64,000 bases of DNA from Calditrichia bacterium (lineage in GTDB: Bacteria > Calditrichota > Calditrichia > RBG-13-44-9 > J075): contig JANQQU010000086.1 of NCBI GenBank assembly GCA_028284905.1, positions 1-64,000 of the forward strand, given 5' to 3'. The notes under the pieces are model-generated. The model saw only the letters and a list, made by a program, of their open reading frames with translations. It did no database searches and was not told the origin of the DNA. The position numbers and the translations under genes were made by a program. The first letter of the stretch is position 1, and each line of letters opens with the position of its first letter. Below, piece after piece: positions 25,171 to 34,108 of the stretch.

Positions 25171-26814
25171 ATGGCTAGTCGAGCAATTGTAGATGCAAAC
25201 GAACATCAAGAGCCGATTTATCTGGATTACAGAGGTCGTTACGACGGTATTCTGGGATGGATTCTCTCTACCGATCACAAGCGAATCGGATTGATGTATC
25301 TCGCTGCGTTGGTAGTCTTCTTTCTGGCAGCTATGACGCTGGGGTTTTTCATGCGTCTGGAGCAATGGACTGTCGGTCAAACCATTGTCGATGCGAAAAC
25401 ATATAACACTTTGTTTACCGTTCATGGCGTAATCATGGTGTTCCTGGTAGTGGTGCCGGGTATTCCTGCGACACTAGGTAACTTCTTTTTACCGTTGCAG
25501 TTAGGAGCGAAAGACGTTTCTTTTCCGCGCCTCAACCTCACCTCTTGGTACTTATACATGATCGGTGCACTGATCATCTTTCTGGCGCTGTTCACCAGCG
25601 GTGGATTGCCGGATACCGGATGGACTTTCTACGCGCCCTATAATATCAGAACAACAACCAATATACCGCTGGCAGTATTCGGGGTATTTATTCTTGGATT
25701 TTCATCTATCCTAACCGGATTGAACTTTGTCACCACGATGCATCAGTTACGGGCACCGGGTATGAGCTGGTTCCGTATGCCCCTGTTCTGCTGGGGACTC
25801 TATGCCACCGGCTGGATCCAGGTTCTCGCAACGCCGGTTTTAGGTATTACCATGCTGCTGGTTTTAGTCGAAAAAACAATGAGCATTGGTGTATTCGATC
25901 CGTCTCTCGGTGGTGACCCGATTCTTTATCAACATCTTTTCTGGATCTATTCTCACCCGGCGGTCTACATTATGATTCTGCCCGCGATGGGAATCATCTC
26001 GGAAATTATGCCGACTTTCGCCCGCCGCACCATTTTCGGTTACAAGGCGATCGCTTATTCCAGTCTGGCAATTGCGCTGGCTGGCTCCCTGGTATGGGGG
26101 CACCACATGTTTACCAGTGGGCAAAGCTACACGGCTAACGTGCTCTTTTCGCTGTTGACCTTCCTGGTCGGTATACCGACAGCGATCAAGGTGCTGAACT
26201 GGGTGGCGACGCTTTATCGCGGAGCGATTCGCATCGAACCGCCGTTGCTTTATGCGCTGTCATTTATCTTCCTGTTTTCTATCGGTGGTTTTACCGGGTT
26301 AATGCAGGGGGTACTAAATGTCGACGTTCACCTGCATGACACCTACTTCGTTGTTGCCCACTTTCATTATGTAATGTTTGGCGGAACGGTGATGGGACTC
26401 TTCGCCGGCCTGCATTACTGGTTCCCGAAAATGTTCGGAAAAATGTATGAGAAAAGCTGGGCGAATATTTCCTGGGCGTTGCAGCTCATCGGCTTCAATA
26501 TGCTCTATTTCACTATGCTGGTGATGGGTTACAATGGCATGCCGCGTCGTTATTACGATCACTTAATCGAATTTAATGCCGGACACCAGCTGGCTACCGT
26601 TGGCTCCTGGGTGTTGATTGCCGGTATCTTAATTATGTTTGCAAATCTGTTACACGGTCTCCTGAAAGGGGAAGAGGCAGATGATAACCCCTGGGGCGGC
26701 ACTACATTGGAGTGGTCCATTAAAGGACTTCCGCCACTGGAAAACTTCGATGAAATTCCGGAAGTTACCCAGGGACCGTACGATCACAATCCTGAACCGG
26801 AGGTAGTAAAATGA
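25171..26814 (+). CDS. ctaD: Cytochrome c oxidase subunit I, A2 type
   Basis: The 547-residue protein is the catalytic subunit of a haem-copper oxygen reductase that reduces oxygen and pumps protons. It has 12 transmembrane helices. In helix VI the sequence IYSHPAVYIMILPAMG has the His-Tyr pair (His262, Tyr266) of the CuB site. It has Tyr260-Ser261 instead of the usual Gly-His-Pro-Glu, the signature of A2-type oxidases such as the Rhodothermus caa3 enzyme. HLHDTYFVVAHFHYV carries the haem a and a3 ligands. A four-base overlap links it to subunit III. Confidence 0.95.
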   Translation: MASRAIVDANEHQEPIYLDYRGRYDGILGWILSTDHKRIGLMYLAALVVFFLAAMTLGFFMRLEQWTVGQTIVDAKTYNTLFTVHGVIMVFLVVVPGIPATLGNFFLPLQLGAKDVSFPRLNLTSWYLYMIGALIIFLALFTSGGLPDTGWTFYAPYNIRTTTNIPLAVFGVFILGFSSILTGLNFVTTMHQLRAPGMSWFRMPLFCWGLYATGWIQVLATPVLGITMLLVLVEKTMSIGVFDPSLGGDPILYQHLFWIYSHPAVYIMILPAMGIISEIMPTFARRTIFGYKAIAYSSLAIALAGSLVWGHHMFTSGQSYTANVLFSLLTFLVGIPTAIKVLNWVATLYRGAIRIEPPLLYALSFIFLFSIGGFTGLMQGVLNVDVHLHDTYFVVAHFHYVMFGGTVMGLFAGLHYWFPKMFGKMYEKSWANISWALQLIGFNMLYFTMLVMGYNGMPRRYYDHLIEFNAGHQLATVGSWVLIAGILIMFANLLHGLLKGEEADDNPWGGTTLEWSIKGLPPLENFDEIPEVTQGPYDHNPEPEVVK

Positions 26815-27602
26815 GCAGTCATTCCAACGCAATAGTCGCTCATAAGCATCCCAGCGATGTGGAAGGCGCGAAGATCGCCATGTGGCTCTTCCTGTTCACG
26901 GAAGTGCTCCTTTTCGGTGGTTTGTTTATTCTCTATGCCGTTTATCGGTATCAGTATTCTCTGGATTTTCACCTGGCGGCAACAGAGCTAAATGCCTCTC
27001 TCGGCGCGATTAACACTGTCGTACTGCTGACCAGTAGTTTAACCGTTGCACTATCGATCGAGGCTTTGCGGAGAGGGAACCGGAAGTTGTCGCTCTGGAT
27101 GCTCTTCATCACGATTGTATGTGCACTGACTTTTATGGTGATCAAATATTTCGAATGGTCTGCGAAGATTCATCACGGTATCTATCCCGGTTCTGAAACT
27201 TTGTTAACTGCCAGCTCCGGCGAGATCGTCTTCTACAATCTTTACTACGCGATGACCGGACTGCACGGCATCCACGTATTGATCGGAATGGGCGTTCTTG
27301 GCGGTATGTTCTATTTCATCGCGCGTAAGCCGATCAACAAGGAAGCGATTAACTACGACGTTGTGGAAAGAATTCGCGGTGGTTCCCGCATGGCTGTTTT
27401 GGCTGATGATGGTCGTGAACTGGGCGACGTAATCAATATCGATGATAAAGTAGAACGGGTAGAGATTAAAGTGATCTACGAAAACACACCGGAAAAATTT
27501 GACCCGCGTAACGAGATCAAACTGGAAAACTCCGGCCTTTACTGGCACATTGTCGACGTTATCTGGATTTTCCTCTTTCCGCTGTTCTATTTGATTATAT
27601 AA
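26811..27602 (+). CDS. ctaE: Cytochrome c oxidase subunit III
   Basis: The 263-residue protein has the short five-helix form of subunit III with the conserved entry EGAKIAMWLFLFTEVLLFG and the TGLHGIHVLIGMG helix. An unusual hydrophilic insert of about 70 residues (about 177-240, acidic and basic, MAVLADDGRELGDV) separates the last two helices, before the closing motif GLYWHIVDVIWIFLFPLFY. Subunit III stabilises the catalytic core and oxygen entry. The start overlaps the stop of subunit I (ATGA). Confidence 0.92.
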   Translation: MSSHSNAIVAHKHPSDVEGAKIAMWLFLFTEVLLFGGLFILYAVYRYQYSLDFHLAATELNASLGAINTVVLLTSSLTVALSIEALRRGNRKLSLWMLFITIVCALTFMVIKYFEWSAKIHHGIYPGSETLLTASSGEIVFYNLYYAMTGLHGIHVLIGMGVLGGMFYFIARKPINKEAINYDVVERIRGGSRMAVLADDGRELGDVINIDDKVERVEIKVIYENTPEKFDPRNEIKLENSGLYWHIVDVIWIFLFPLFYLII

Positions 27603-27625
27603 TGCTGATAAAAGGAGATTTAACA

Positions 27626-27931
27626 ATGCATCAACCTACTCATACACATGCTGATGATCATGCCGGCGGATACGGCATTTATCTGAAGGTTTGGCTTGGC
27701 CTGATCGTTTTTACTGGTATTACTGTTGCAGCAGCTGGTGTCGATCTGAATAGTGCCGGCCTTACCATTGCATTGGCATTGCTGATTGCCAGCGTCAAGA
27801 CTGCGCTGGTCGTGTATTTCTTTATGCACATTAAATATGAACACCTGCTCTTTAAACTGATGCTCGCAGTGTGTGCAATTACTTTTGTAATATTTATCGG
27901 TTTAACATTCTTTGATATCGCATATCGATAA
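27626..27931 (+). CDS. ctaF: Cytochrome c oxidase subunit IV
   Basis: I use the ATG at 27626 with its AAAGGAGA ribosome site rather than the ORF-track start 8 codons upstream. The 101-residue protein starts with a His-rich tail (MHQPTHTHADDHAGG) and has three transmembrane helices, including VKTALVVYFFMHIKYE, typical of the bacterial subunit IV (CoxD/CyoD type). It is a structural subunit. The His-rich N-terminus could hold metal. It sits between subunits III and II in the operon. Confidence 0.88.
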   Translation: MHQPTHTHADDHAGGYGIYLKVWLGLIVFTGITVAAAGVDLNSAGLTIALALLIASVKTALVVYFFMHIKYEHLLFKLMLAVCAITFVIFIGLTFFDIAYR

Positions 27932-27943
27932 AGGACGATTCTC

Positions 27944-28591
27944 ATGAATTCTGGAAACTTTACGGCGCAAGTAGACGCCACCTTTATGTTTATTTTGATC
28001 GTCTCCCTGATTTTGATGGCAGGGATTACCTTTTCTATGATCTATTTTCTCTTTCGCTACCATCATACTAAAAACCAAAAGCCGAAAGACATACACGGTA
28101 ATATGTGGCTGGAGTTGCTCTGGACAGTAATCCCTACAATTCTGGTACTAGTAATGTTCTATTATGGTATGGTTGGCTACGAGAAAATGGAAACTATCCC
28201 TGAAGATGCCATGAAGGTAGAAAGTACCGGGAGAATGTGGGGCTGGCAGTTTAATTACGAAAATGGCATTCAGACAGATACGCTTTATGTGCCGAAAGGA
28301 AAAGCGGTTCATTTATACTTGAATTCCACAGACGTGATTCACAGTTTTTACATTCCTGGTTTGAAGGCAAAGAAGGATGTGGTACCCGGTATGACCAACG
28401 AAATGTGGTTTGCGACCGACGAAATTAAAGCTTACGATGTTTTTTGTGCTGAGTATTGCGGCGATCGCCATGCTTACATGTTGACCAAAATTGTATCGAT
28501 GCCACCGGCAGAGTTCGATGCCTGGTATCAAAGCAACGCGAAAACCGAAGAGAATACCGAAGAAAGCACTGCCGCTGTAGACGGTGAATAA
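27944..28591 (+). CDS. ctaC: Cytochrome c oxidase subunit II with CuA site
   Basis: The 215-residue protein has two N-terminal helices and a periplasmic cupredoxin domain. CuA ligands are visible: DVIHSFYIPG (His near residue 132) and CAEYCGDRHAYM (two Cys, His and Met near 166-177). There is no C-terminal cytochrome c domain, unlike caa3 oxidases, so electrons must come from a separate carrier such as the nearby HiPIP or a cytochrome c. No signal peptidase cut is evident. AAGGAC precedes the ATG. Confidence 0.93.
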   Translation: MNSGNFTAQVDATFMFILIVSLILMAGITFSMIYFLFRYHHTKNQKPKDIHGNMWLELLWTVIPTILVLVMFYYGMVGYEKMETIPEDAMKVESTGRMWGWQFNYENGIQTDTLYVPKGKAVHLYLNSTDVIHSFYIPGLKAKKDVVPGMTNEMWFATDEIKAYDVFCAEYCGDRHAYMLTKIVSMPPAEFDAWYQSNAKTEENTEESTAAVDGE

Positions 28592-28617
28592 ATAAGCATT
28601 ACTAAATTGACATTCGC

Positions 28618-28649
28618 GCCGGAATTGTTGAACCAACTGCAATTCCGGC
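28618..28649 (+). terminator. Stem-loop between subunit II and haem O synthase genes
   Basis: GCCGGAATTG (28618-28627) and CAATTCCGGC (28640-28649) form a perfect 10-bp stem with a 12-nt loop in the 265-bp gap. No U-run follows, so it may be an attenuator, an mRNA-stability element or a factor-dependent stop. The rest of the gap shows no gene. Confidence 0.4.
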
Positions 28650-28856
28650 CATTGGATTTCCTGCCGGAAAAAGAACTGGTATTCGGAAAATACAGCACCG
28701 CTCCCTGAAAAAGAATCGGCAATCCTGACGCATACAGATAATCTATCGCTATTTTTGACTTTTTTTTGGGTTAGAATTTTTTTTTGCATAACTTTGGCCC
28801 AATCTGGATGAAGTATATCATCCCAAACGAGCCACTTACATATATAGAAGTAAAGA

Positions 28857-29765
28857 ATGAAAACTATCGAAAACACAATTCAGAATGTCCCGGAAGCGAA
28901 TAGTCCGGACTGGATGCGGGTAGTTATTAATCTGAGCAAGATCCGTATATCCCAACTGGTCGCGGTCTCGACGATGCTCGGTTATATTCTCGCAACCGGA
29001 GAGTTTTCCTGGTATATCATTGTGCCGACGCTTGGCGCTTTTTTGCTCTCCTGCGGTTCTGCGGCGTTGAATCAGTACCAGGAATGGCAGCACGATATCA
29101 AGATGCGCCGGACTGCCGCCCGACCAATACCTTCCGGGGAAATTGCCCCGCGTGAAGGACTATTGATTTCCCTTGGATTAATTACTGCCGGCGCGCTTGT
29201 TCTCTTGTTCGGAACGAACCTGGCGGCATTGGAATTGGGTCTTTTCAACGTCTATTGGTATAATGGCGTTTACACACCCCTGAAGCGGAAGAGTGCGATG
29301 GCAGTCATTCCCGGCTCATTGATCGGCGCTGTGCCTCCGGCAATCGGCTGGGTATCCGGTGGGGGATATATCTTTGATCCGCAAATTATTGCCGTCGGCC
29401 TGTTTTTCTTTATCTGGCAAATACCGCATTTCTGGCTCTTGTTGATTAATCTTAGCGATGATTATAAAAAAGCCGGCTTTCCGACGTTGACGGAGAAAAT
29501 TTCCGAAAATCAATTGGCCCGTATGACCTTTTTCATGACGCTGATTACAATTGTTTCCTGCCTGATTATTCCCTTAACCGGTATCGGTGCGTCCAGCGGC
29601 TTTTTTACTGCTTTGATTCTGGCATCCGGCTGGCTAGCCTGGGATAGTGCCAAATTACTTTCCAAGATGCATAGAGACGTGCGCTTTATTCGGTCTCGCT
29701 TTATGGCAATCAATATTTACATGCTATTGGTGATGATCTGCTTTTCGCTGGATCGTCTGATTTAA
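28857..29765 (+). CDS. ctaB: Haem O synthase (protohaem IX farnesyltransferase)
   Basis: The 302-residue UbiA-family membrane prenyltransferase adds the farnesyl tail to protohaem, the first step to haem O and haem A of the oxidase. The Asp-rich motif region NQYQEWQHDIKMRRTAARPI (about 63-82) and the later segment TPLKRKSAMAVIPGSLIGAV are characteristic. About eight helices are predicted. It closes the oxidase locus. No haem A synthase (CtaA) is seen in this window, so haem A formation is encoded elsewhere or haem O is used. Confidence 0.92.
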   Translation: MKTIENTIQNVPEANSPDWMRVVINLSKIRISQLVAVSTMLGYILATGEFSWYIIVPTLGAFLLSCGSAALNQYQEWQHDIKMRRTAARPIPSGEIAPREGLLISLGLITAGALVLLFGTNLAALELGLFNVYWYNGVYTPLKRKSAMAVIPGSLIGAVPPAIGWVSGGGYIFDPQIIAVGLFFFIWQIPHFWLLLINLSDDYKKAGFPTLTEKISENQLARMTFFMTLITIVSCLIIPLTGIGASSGFFTALILASGWLAWDSAKLLSKMHRDVRFIRSRFMAINIYMLLVMICFSLDRLI

Positions 29766-29770
29766 CCAAT

Positions 29771-29850
29771 GGCAAATGAGCAAATTTACAAATGGGCAAA
29801 TATGCAAATGTTCACCTTCTCATTTTGCATATTTGCCCATTTGCACATTT
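29771..29850. repeat. Long hairpin of GGGCAAATATGCAAAT repeats after ctaB
   Basis: AAATGGGCAAATATGCAAAT at 29790-29809 pairs with its complement at 29821-29842 over about 21 bp with a 10-nt loop. Further GCAAAT copies precede it from 29771. It starts 5 bp after the ctaB stop and may act as a terminator. The same unit occurs at 59773-59830. The following 240 bp to lpdA hold no gene. Confidence 0.8.
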
Positions 29851-30091
29851 ATTACCATGCTTGTCTGCTGTAAACCATCCGGATATATTAATTCTGCTTT
29901 TACAATCGGACTTTCTCAGTTCTGCTCCCAATTCCACCCTTTGTAACAAAAAACTTTCTTACAGCATTTAATAAATAATTTTGTATATTAGAGGCCGTTA
30001 GCTAAAAGCGGTTCTGTAACTAATAGCAGTAAATAAATGATGATTGAAAAGTAATAAATTGATACCTGCAAACTAAACCGGAGAATGTGAG

Positions 30092-31480
30092 ATGCATTTT
30101 GATGTGCTGGTAATTGGATCCGGCCCGGGAGGATATGTCGCAGCGATTCGGGCATCGCAATTTGGTAAAAAAGTTGGCATTGTAGAACGTGCTGAAATCG
30201 GCGGAATTTGTTTGAACTGGGGCTGTATCCCTACCAAGGCCCTGTTGAGAAGCGCCGAAGTTTATGAGTTGATAAAGCATTCCAAAAATTTTGGTTTTAG
30301 TGTAGAAAACCCCACGATCGATTTCCCGAAAGTGATCAAGCGAAGCAGAGATGTGGCTAATCGCTTGTCCAAGGGAATCGCCTTCCTGTTGAAAAAAAAT
30401 AAAATTGAACAAGTGCTCGGCACCGGCAAACTTACTGGTAAAAACGAAGTTTCCGTCGAGTTAAATGATGGCGGCAGCAAGAAGATCACCGCAGATAAGA
30501 TCATTGTTGCGACCGGCGCCCGCGCCCGGCAAATTCCCGGTATGGAAGCGGACGGCAAGCGTGTGCTTACCTATCGCGAGGCAATGGTCGTAAAGGAAAT
30601 GCCCGGCTCCGTAACGATTGTTGGTGCTGGTGCCATTGGTGTTGAGTTTGCTTACTTCTTTAACTCCCTCGGTGCCGATGTGACTATCGTGGAAATGATG
30701 CCGCACATCGTTCCGGTAGAAGATGAAGAAGTTTCCAAAGAGCTGGAAAAGTCTTTCAAAAAGCAAGGCATTAAAATCCATACCGGCACAAAAGTCGAAA
30801 AGATGGATAAAGGGAAAAGCAATGTTACCCTGACTGTTTCGAAAGACGGCAAAACAGAAAAAATCAAATCCGATTACTGTTTGATGGCCGTTGGCGTTCA
30901 GGGCAATATCGAAAATCTTGGCCTGGAAGAAATCGGTGTGAAAACCGATCGTGGCTATATTAGCGTTAACGAAAACTATCAGACGAATATCCCGCATATT
31001 TACGCTATTGGCGATATTATCGGAGCACCCTGGCTGGCGCATGTTGCCTCGAAAGAAGGCATTCTCGCCGCCGAGCATATCGGCGGACATAAAATCGTGC
31101 CGTTGGACTATACTAATATTCCCGGCTGTACTTATTGCCAGCCGCAGGTTGCCTCGGTTGGATACACCGAAAAGAAGGCGTTGGAAGCGGGCTATAAACT
31201 GAAGATTGGCCGCTTCCCGGTTCGGGTAAATGGTAAAGCGCTGGGAATGGGCGAAAGTGAAGGCTTTATCAAGATTATTTATGATGAAAAATACGGTGAA
31301 TTGCTTGGTTGCCATATTATTGGCCCGGAAGCGACGGAACTGATTACCGAGGTTACTTTTGCGAAATCGGTCGAAGCGACCTTCGAAGAAGTGTTGCATA
31401 CTGTGCATCCGCACCCGACCCTGAGCGAGATTGTTGCTGAAGCAACTCACGATGCCATCGGTGAAGCGATTCATATTTAA
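30092..31480 (+). CDS. lpdA: Dihydrolipoyl dehydrogenase (E3)
   Basis: The 462-residue flavoprotein reoxidises dihydrolipoyl groups of 2-oxo acid dehydrogenase complexes using NAD+. It has the FAD-binding GSGPGGYVAAIRA motif (about 9-21), the redox disulphide GGICLNWGCIPTK (about 36-48), an NAD-binding GAGAIGVEFA and the C-terminal active-site HPHPTLSE. A GGAG ribosome site precedes the ATG. It opens a lipoate-related run of genes (lipB, E2, lipA) with short gaps and no E1 gene. Confidence 0.95.
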   Translation: MHFDVLVIGSGPGGYVAAIRASQFGKKVGIVERAEIGGICLNWGCIPTKALLRSAEVYELIKHSKNFGFSVENPTIDFPKVIKRSRDVANRLSKGIAFLLKKNKIEQVLGTGKLTGKNEVSVELNDGGSKKITADKIIVATGARARQIPGMEADGKRVLTYREAMVVKEMPGSVTIVGAGAIGVEFAYFFNSLGADVTIVEMMPHIVPVEDEEVSKELEKSFKKQGIKIHTGTKVEKMDKGKSNVTLTVSKDGKTEKIKSDYCLMAVGVQGNIENLGLEEIGVKTDRGYISVNENYQTNIPHIYAIGDIIGAPWLAHVASKEGILAAEHIGGHKIVPLDYTNIPGCTYCQPQVASVGYTEKKALEAGYKLKIGRFPVRVNGKALGMGESEGFIKIIYDEKYGELLGCHIIGPEATELITEVTFAKSVEATFEEVLHTVHPHPTLSEIVAEATHDAIGEAIHI

Positions 31481-31507
31481 GGAAGATATCAGGGCTGGAA
31501 ATAAATA

Positions 31508-32230
31508 ATGAATAATGGCACTTCCAAAATGCTTCGATTTATTGACCTCGGACGGCAGTCGTATCGCCCGGTGTGGGCATTACAACGCCGTTTACAACAG
31601 CAGCGCATTGCCGGTGAGATTCCCGATACGCTGTTGTTCGTAGAACATCATCCGGTATATACTATTGGTAAAAACGGCACGGATTTGCATGTGATTGCAT
31701 CAGAAAGTTATCTGAAGCAACGCGGCATCGAAGTTGTGGAAGTTGATAGGGGAGGAGACGTCACCTATCATGGGCCGGGCCAGCTGGTCGGCTATCCGAT
31801 CTTTAATTTGAACCAGCATCAAAAAAGCGTCTCCGGATTTATGCGCCAACTGGAAGAAGTCTTCATCCAGGCCCTCTCGGAAAAGTGGGGGATTGAAAGC
31901 CAGCGAAAAGATGGATATACCGGCGCCTGGATCGGCAACGAGAAAATCGTTGCCATGGGCGTGCGTATTTCCCGTTGGGTAACCATGCATGGATTCGCCA
32001 TGAATGTTAAACCGGAACTGGAACATTTTCAGGGAATTATCCCCTGCGGTATTTTCGAATATGGTGTCACCTCACTAGAGGAACAGTTGAATGCCGATGT
32101 CCCGATGAGTCAAGTAAAAGACGTCATTCTTGACGCCTTCAAAACGGTCTTTTCCTTTAGCGATGTTCTGGTAGAGACGAATGTCGCTGAGATGCTGGAA
32201 ATGGTCGGGGATGACTCGCCGGTGGTTTGA
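31508..32230 (+). CDS. lipB: Octanoyl-ACP:protein octanoyltransferase
   Basis: The 240-residue enzyme moves octanoyl groups from acyl carrier protein to lipoyl domains. Motifs are RGGDVTYHGPGQLVGYPI (about 80-97) and the catalytic Cys in the GIIPCGIFEYGVTSL segment (about 178), with Lys in RKDGYTGAWIG-x2-KI. An in-frame Met at codon 8 (MLRFIDLG) is an alternative start. It sits 27 bp after lpdA. Together with lipA in this run it can provide de novo lipoylation of the E2 protein encoded next. Confidence 0.95.
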   Translation: MNNGTSKMLRFIDLGRQSYRPVWALQRRLQQQRIAGEIPDTLLFVEHHPVYTIGKNGTDLHVIASESYLKQRGIEVVEVDRGGDVTYHGPGQLVGYPIFNLNQHQKSVSGFMRQLEEVFIQALSEKWGIESQRKDGYTGAWIGNEKIVAMGVRISRWVTMHGFAMNVKPELEHFQGIIPCGIFEYGVTSLEEQLNADVPMSQVKDVILDAFKTVFSFSDVLVETNVAEMLEMVGDDSPVV

Positions 32231-32292
32231 TTGATGAAAAATGAAACAGAAAAGAAGAAAACTGAAGCAAGAAAAATAGAGAGGAGCTTTCT

Positions 32293-34008
32293 ATGAAGGT
32301 CGATGTGGTAATGCCGAAGTTGGGCGAAAGCATTACAGAAGGGACAGTGGTTAAATGGTGGAAGCAGCCCGGAGATTTTGTCAAGAAGGATGAAACCTTA
32401 TTGGAAATTTCTACGGACAAAGTGGATTCGGAAATCCCCAGCCCATTTGAAGGCGTTGTCGTCGAATTGAAAGCCGCAGAAAATGATGTTGTCCAGGTCG
32501 ATTCGGTGATTGCTGTAATCGATAGCGAAGCAGATGGCGCTGCCGCAGCTGCAGCACCCGCAGCAGAAGCACCGGCTGCTCCTGCGCCTGCACCTGCAGC
32601 AGAAGCACCCGCACCGGCTGCTGCGCCGGCACCCGCCGCAAATGGTGGTGGCGTTGCTGATGTGGAAATGCCGAAACTGGGAGAAAGTATCACCGAAGGC
32701 ACTATTGTAAAATGGTGGAAAAAGGTTGGTGATACCGTAAAGAAGGACGAAACCTTACTGGAAATATCCACCGATAAAGTAGATTCGGAAATCCCAAGCC
32801 CATTCGAAGGGACAATTACTGAAATTCTTTTTAATGAAAATGATGTTGTGGAAGTCGGTTCAATTATTGCCCGGCTGCAAACTGGCGATGCAGCTGCAGT
32901 TTCAGCGCCGGCAGCGGCAGCACCTGCACCGGCTGCAACAGCAGCACCGGCACCTGCCGCAGCACCCGCTGCTGCACCGGCTGGCGGAGGCAGCAGTGTT
33001 GTTCCTCGTGAACAGGGTGGGAAATTCTTTTCTCCGCTGGTTCGGAGCATTGCCCGGAAAGAAAATGTTACCGCGGAAGAACTACACAATATTCCCGGCA
33101 GTGGCCTGGGTGGGCGAGTAACCAAGCACGATATCCTCGGCTATCTGGAAGGTGGACGGGTTGCACCGGCTGCAGCACCAGCAGCACAGCCTGCCGCAGC
33201 ACCGGCCAGTGCCCCCACAGCAGCACCAACACCGCCTCCGGCACCGCAACCGATGACCGCAGCAGCACCGGCACCGGAAGAAATCGCCGCCAAGTATGAA
33301 GGACAGCGGGTAGACATCCTGCCAATGGACGCGATTCGTAAGAAAATCGCCGATCATATGGTGATGAGCAAGCACACTTCGCCGCACGTTTATGGTGTGG
33401 CAGAAGTCGACTTTACCCATGCATTATCGCTGGTGAAAAAACATCGTCCGGCATTTAAGGAACGCGATGATCTGAAGCTGACGGTGAATCCGATGATTCT
33501 CTATTCCGTTGCAAAAGCGATCACGGAATTCCCCGATATTAACAGCTCTATCGAAGGACATACGGTTATCCGCAAACGCTCTGTAAACCTGGGAATGGCT
33601 GTGGCAACTGACCGCGGACTGATCGTGCCGACACTGAAAAACGCCGATGAAATGAACTTTAAAGGCGTCGCTCGCAATGCTTTTGATCTGGCTATCCGCG
33701 CCCGCGATAAAAAACTGGCACTCGCCGATGTGCAGGGCGCAACATTTACCGTAACTAATTATGGCGTATTTGGTAATGTGATCGGTTTCCCGATCATCAA
33801 TCAGCCGAACGTCGCCATTCTCGGTGTTGGTGCGATCAAAAAGCGCCCGGTGGTGATAGAAACGGAAAGTGGTGATATGATTGGCATTCGCTCGATTGGC
33901 TATATGACCTTGTCTTACGATCATCGTCTGGTCGATGGCGAATTGGGTGACCGCTTCCTGCAGCGTGTGGTTCATTATCTGCAGAATTTTGAAGAAAGCT
34001 GGTTGTAG
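32293..34008 (+). CDS. 2-oxo acid dehydrogenase E2 acyltransferase with two lipoyl domains
   Basis: The 571-residue protein has two lipoyl domains (about 1-78 and 120-197), each with the attachment lysine in EISTDKVDSEI. Ala/Pro-rich linkers separate them from a peripheral subunit-binding domain (about 243-288, SPLVRSIARKENV) and a C-terminal catalytic domain ending in SYDHRLVDGELGDRF with the active His and Asp. It transfers acyl groups to CoA. Sequence alone does not say whether the complex is pyruvate, 2-oxoglutarate or branched-chain type, and no E1 gene is adjacent. The linker repeats are encoded by GC-rich CAGCACCGG-type DNA. Confidence 0.92.
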   Translation: MKVDVVMPKLGESITEGTVVKWWKQPGDFVKKDETLLEISTDKVDSEIPSPFEGVVVELKAAENDVVQVDSVIAVIDSEADGAAAAAAPAAEAPAAPAPAPAAEAPAPAAAPAPAANGGGVADVEMPKLGESITEGTIVKWWKKVGDTVKKDETLLEISTDKVDSEIPSPFEGTITEILFNENDVVEVGSIIARLQTGDAAAVSAPAAAAPAPAATAAPAPAAAPAAAPAGGGSSVVPREQGGKFFSPLVRSIARKENVTAEELHNIPGSGLGGRVTKHDILGYLEGGRVAPAAAPAAQPAAAPASAPTAAPTPPPAPQPMTAAAPAPEEIAAKYEGQRVDILPMDAIRKKIADHMVMSKHTSPHVYGVAEVDFTHALSLVKKHRPAFKERDDLKLTVNPMILYSVAKAITEFPDINSSIEGHTVIRKRSVNLGMAVATDRGLIVPTLKNADEMNFKGVARNAFDLAIRARDKKLALADVQGATFTVTNYGVFGNVIGFPIINQPNVAILGVGAIKKRPVVIETESGDMIGIRSIGYMTLSYDHRLVDGELGDRFLQRVVHYLQNFEESWL

Positions 34009-34108
34009 TAACAGGCGAAAACAGGGAGGAAAGTATATTGCTTTAGGGCCATTACTTTCCTGCTTTGGAAGCGCCGCTAAAATGATGTAAAAATATAAGG
34101 TTTAATAT

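Noticed and set aside
32520-33290. Antisense Gly/Ala- and Arg-rich ORFs across the E2 gene
   Set aside because: They mirror the Ala/Pro linker repeats of the E2 protein and have no independent support.
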